Origin: Anaerolineae bacterium
GTDB lineage: Bacteria; Chloroflexota; Anaerolineae; Promineifilales; Promineifilaceae
Length of the DNA: 41,138 bases
Reading direction: 5' to 3'
Assembly (NCBI GenBank): GCA_023382655.1
Contig: JAHDWK010000044.1
Location: forward strand, 1 to 41,138
The notes below the pieces were generated by a model. It worked only from the letters and a program-made list of their open reading frames with translations. It was not told the origin of the DNA and did no database searches. Positions 40,785-41,138 of this stretch are shown here, piece after piece. Both the position numbers and the translations under genes were made by a program. The first letter of the stretch is position 1; each line of letters opens with the position of its first letter.

Positions 40785-41138
40785 TTTTGGTTTGAAAGTG
40801 AAACAGGACGCTCAGCGTCTCTGGCTCTGGACGGCCGTGGCTGCCCAGAGCCAGCTCATCCTCGCCATCCACGCCGTCCATCTCGTCCGCCTCGGTACGC
40901 GGGCTGCTATCTGGGCTGGTTTGCAGGCTTTAGCCTTCACGGGCAAGGTGCAAACTACTTTTGTCGAGCGCGCCAACTTGATCCTACGCCAGTTGATTGC
41001 CCATCCTCCCGCCGCACCTGGTCACTGGTTTATGATAAGCATCCCCTTTGGCTGCATCTTCAATGGGGAGGGGACTGGCTTACAATTATCCGCCAACAAT
41101 GTTGAGGTAAACACCAGGGTATTGTTGTGGGTCGGGTA
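40785..41138 (+). pseudogene. IS-type DDE transposase remnant, frameshifted
   Basis: One frame reads LKVKQDAQRLWLWTAVAAQSQLILAIH and VQTTFVERANLILRQLIAH. After a frameshift near 41000 another frame reads SSRRTWSLVYDKHPLWLHLQWG. This matches the pattern of IS1-like transposases in which a K-x-x-RxWxWTA strand is followed by a FVERxNLxLRQ helix and an RRTW segment. The N-terminus is missing and the 3' part appears decayed before the window ends. It contains one ACGGCCGT octamer (40831). Confidence 0.65.

Larger units (their letters stand above)
391..40838. repeat. Dispersed family of the iterated palindrome ACGGCCGT
   Basis: Hand-read copies begin at 391, 733, 787, 1739, 1871, 1992, 2960, 3060, 3467, 4160, 4628, 4766, 5332, 5631, 5753, 7002, 7820, 8390, 9074, 9917, 10653, 12731, 13097, 14375, 15167, 15836, 17405, 17520, 17661, 18169, 27874, 27958, 28224, 28821, 29340, 29814, 30601, 31263, 31561, 32104, 32475, 33075, 33396, 33441, 34083, 34977, 35776, 36064, 37044, 38229, 38370, 38643, 38916, 39612, 39723, 39876 and 40831. 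Most lie inside genes. Confidence 0.9.

Overview
The window is about 41 kb of a bacterial chromosome, moderately GC-rich and densely coded mostly on the + strand. Gene content suggests a Chloroflexota-like organism (Anaerolineae/Ardenticatenia type). The pointers are a single RNase J, a large LuxR-type ATPase regulator, a FadN-type beta-oxidation cluster, and a giant exported protein with FG-GAP, NEW3-like, cadherin-like and TadG-like C-terminal parts. This placement is inference; there is no rRNA or other marker gene. The palindromic octamer ACGGCCGT is the strongest genome signature: I hand-counted about 57 copies, nearly all read as Thr-Ala-Val or x-Gly-Arg inside genes.

Layout. 1-5 kb: the last codons of an upstream P-domain-like protein, a terminator, a near-consensus promoter, then folK, a TetR regulator, folP (the last overlapping) and two acyl-CoA dehydrogenases. 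Almost every junction here carries a different cluster of 7-8 nt tandem repeats followed by its inverted copy. 5.0-6.5 kb: two toxin-antitoxin modules back to back (YefM/RelE-like, then DUF6922-like/AbiEii). 6.5-10.2 kb: fadN (3-hydroxyacyl-CoA dehydrogenase + enoyl-CoA hydratase) and fadA (thiolase), each preceded by a palindrome. With the two dehydrogenases these can carry out all steps of the fatty acid beta-oxidation cycle. 10.2-14.2 kb: a large ATPase-LuxR regulator, a DUF4242 protein and a small exported protein. 14.3-15.9 kb: RNase J on the minus strand.

16-18 kb is a graveyard: a TnpB zinc-ribbon fragment, a frameshifted unknown gene and a DnaE2 OB-fold fragment. An ArsR repressor with a clear promoter/operator follows. 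18.4-27.5 kb is a cassette of small stand-alone enzymes: RibD/DHFR-like reductases (three intact, one broken), a short UvrA-like ATPase, a broken SRPBCC gene, a berberine-bridge-type flavin oxidase, DUF1801, an AlkD-like DNA glycosylase, a cupin and a YdeI/DUF1905 protein. It contains no ACGGCCGT copy, unlike everything around it, and its right edge lies about 10 bp from a truncated alcohol dehydrogenase pseudogene. I read it as a recently acquired island, possibly for protection against DNA-damaging or other toxic small molecules.

28.1-40.6 kb is a single 4182-codon gene for a secreted or surface-anchored multi-domain protein. The window ends in a frameshifted transposase remnant. The most unusual items are the iterated octamer with its 9.7-kb hole, the repeat-built gene junctions (one apparently encodes the N-terminus of FolP), the UvrA/AlkD-containing island and the giant protein.
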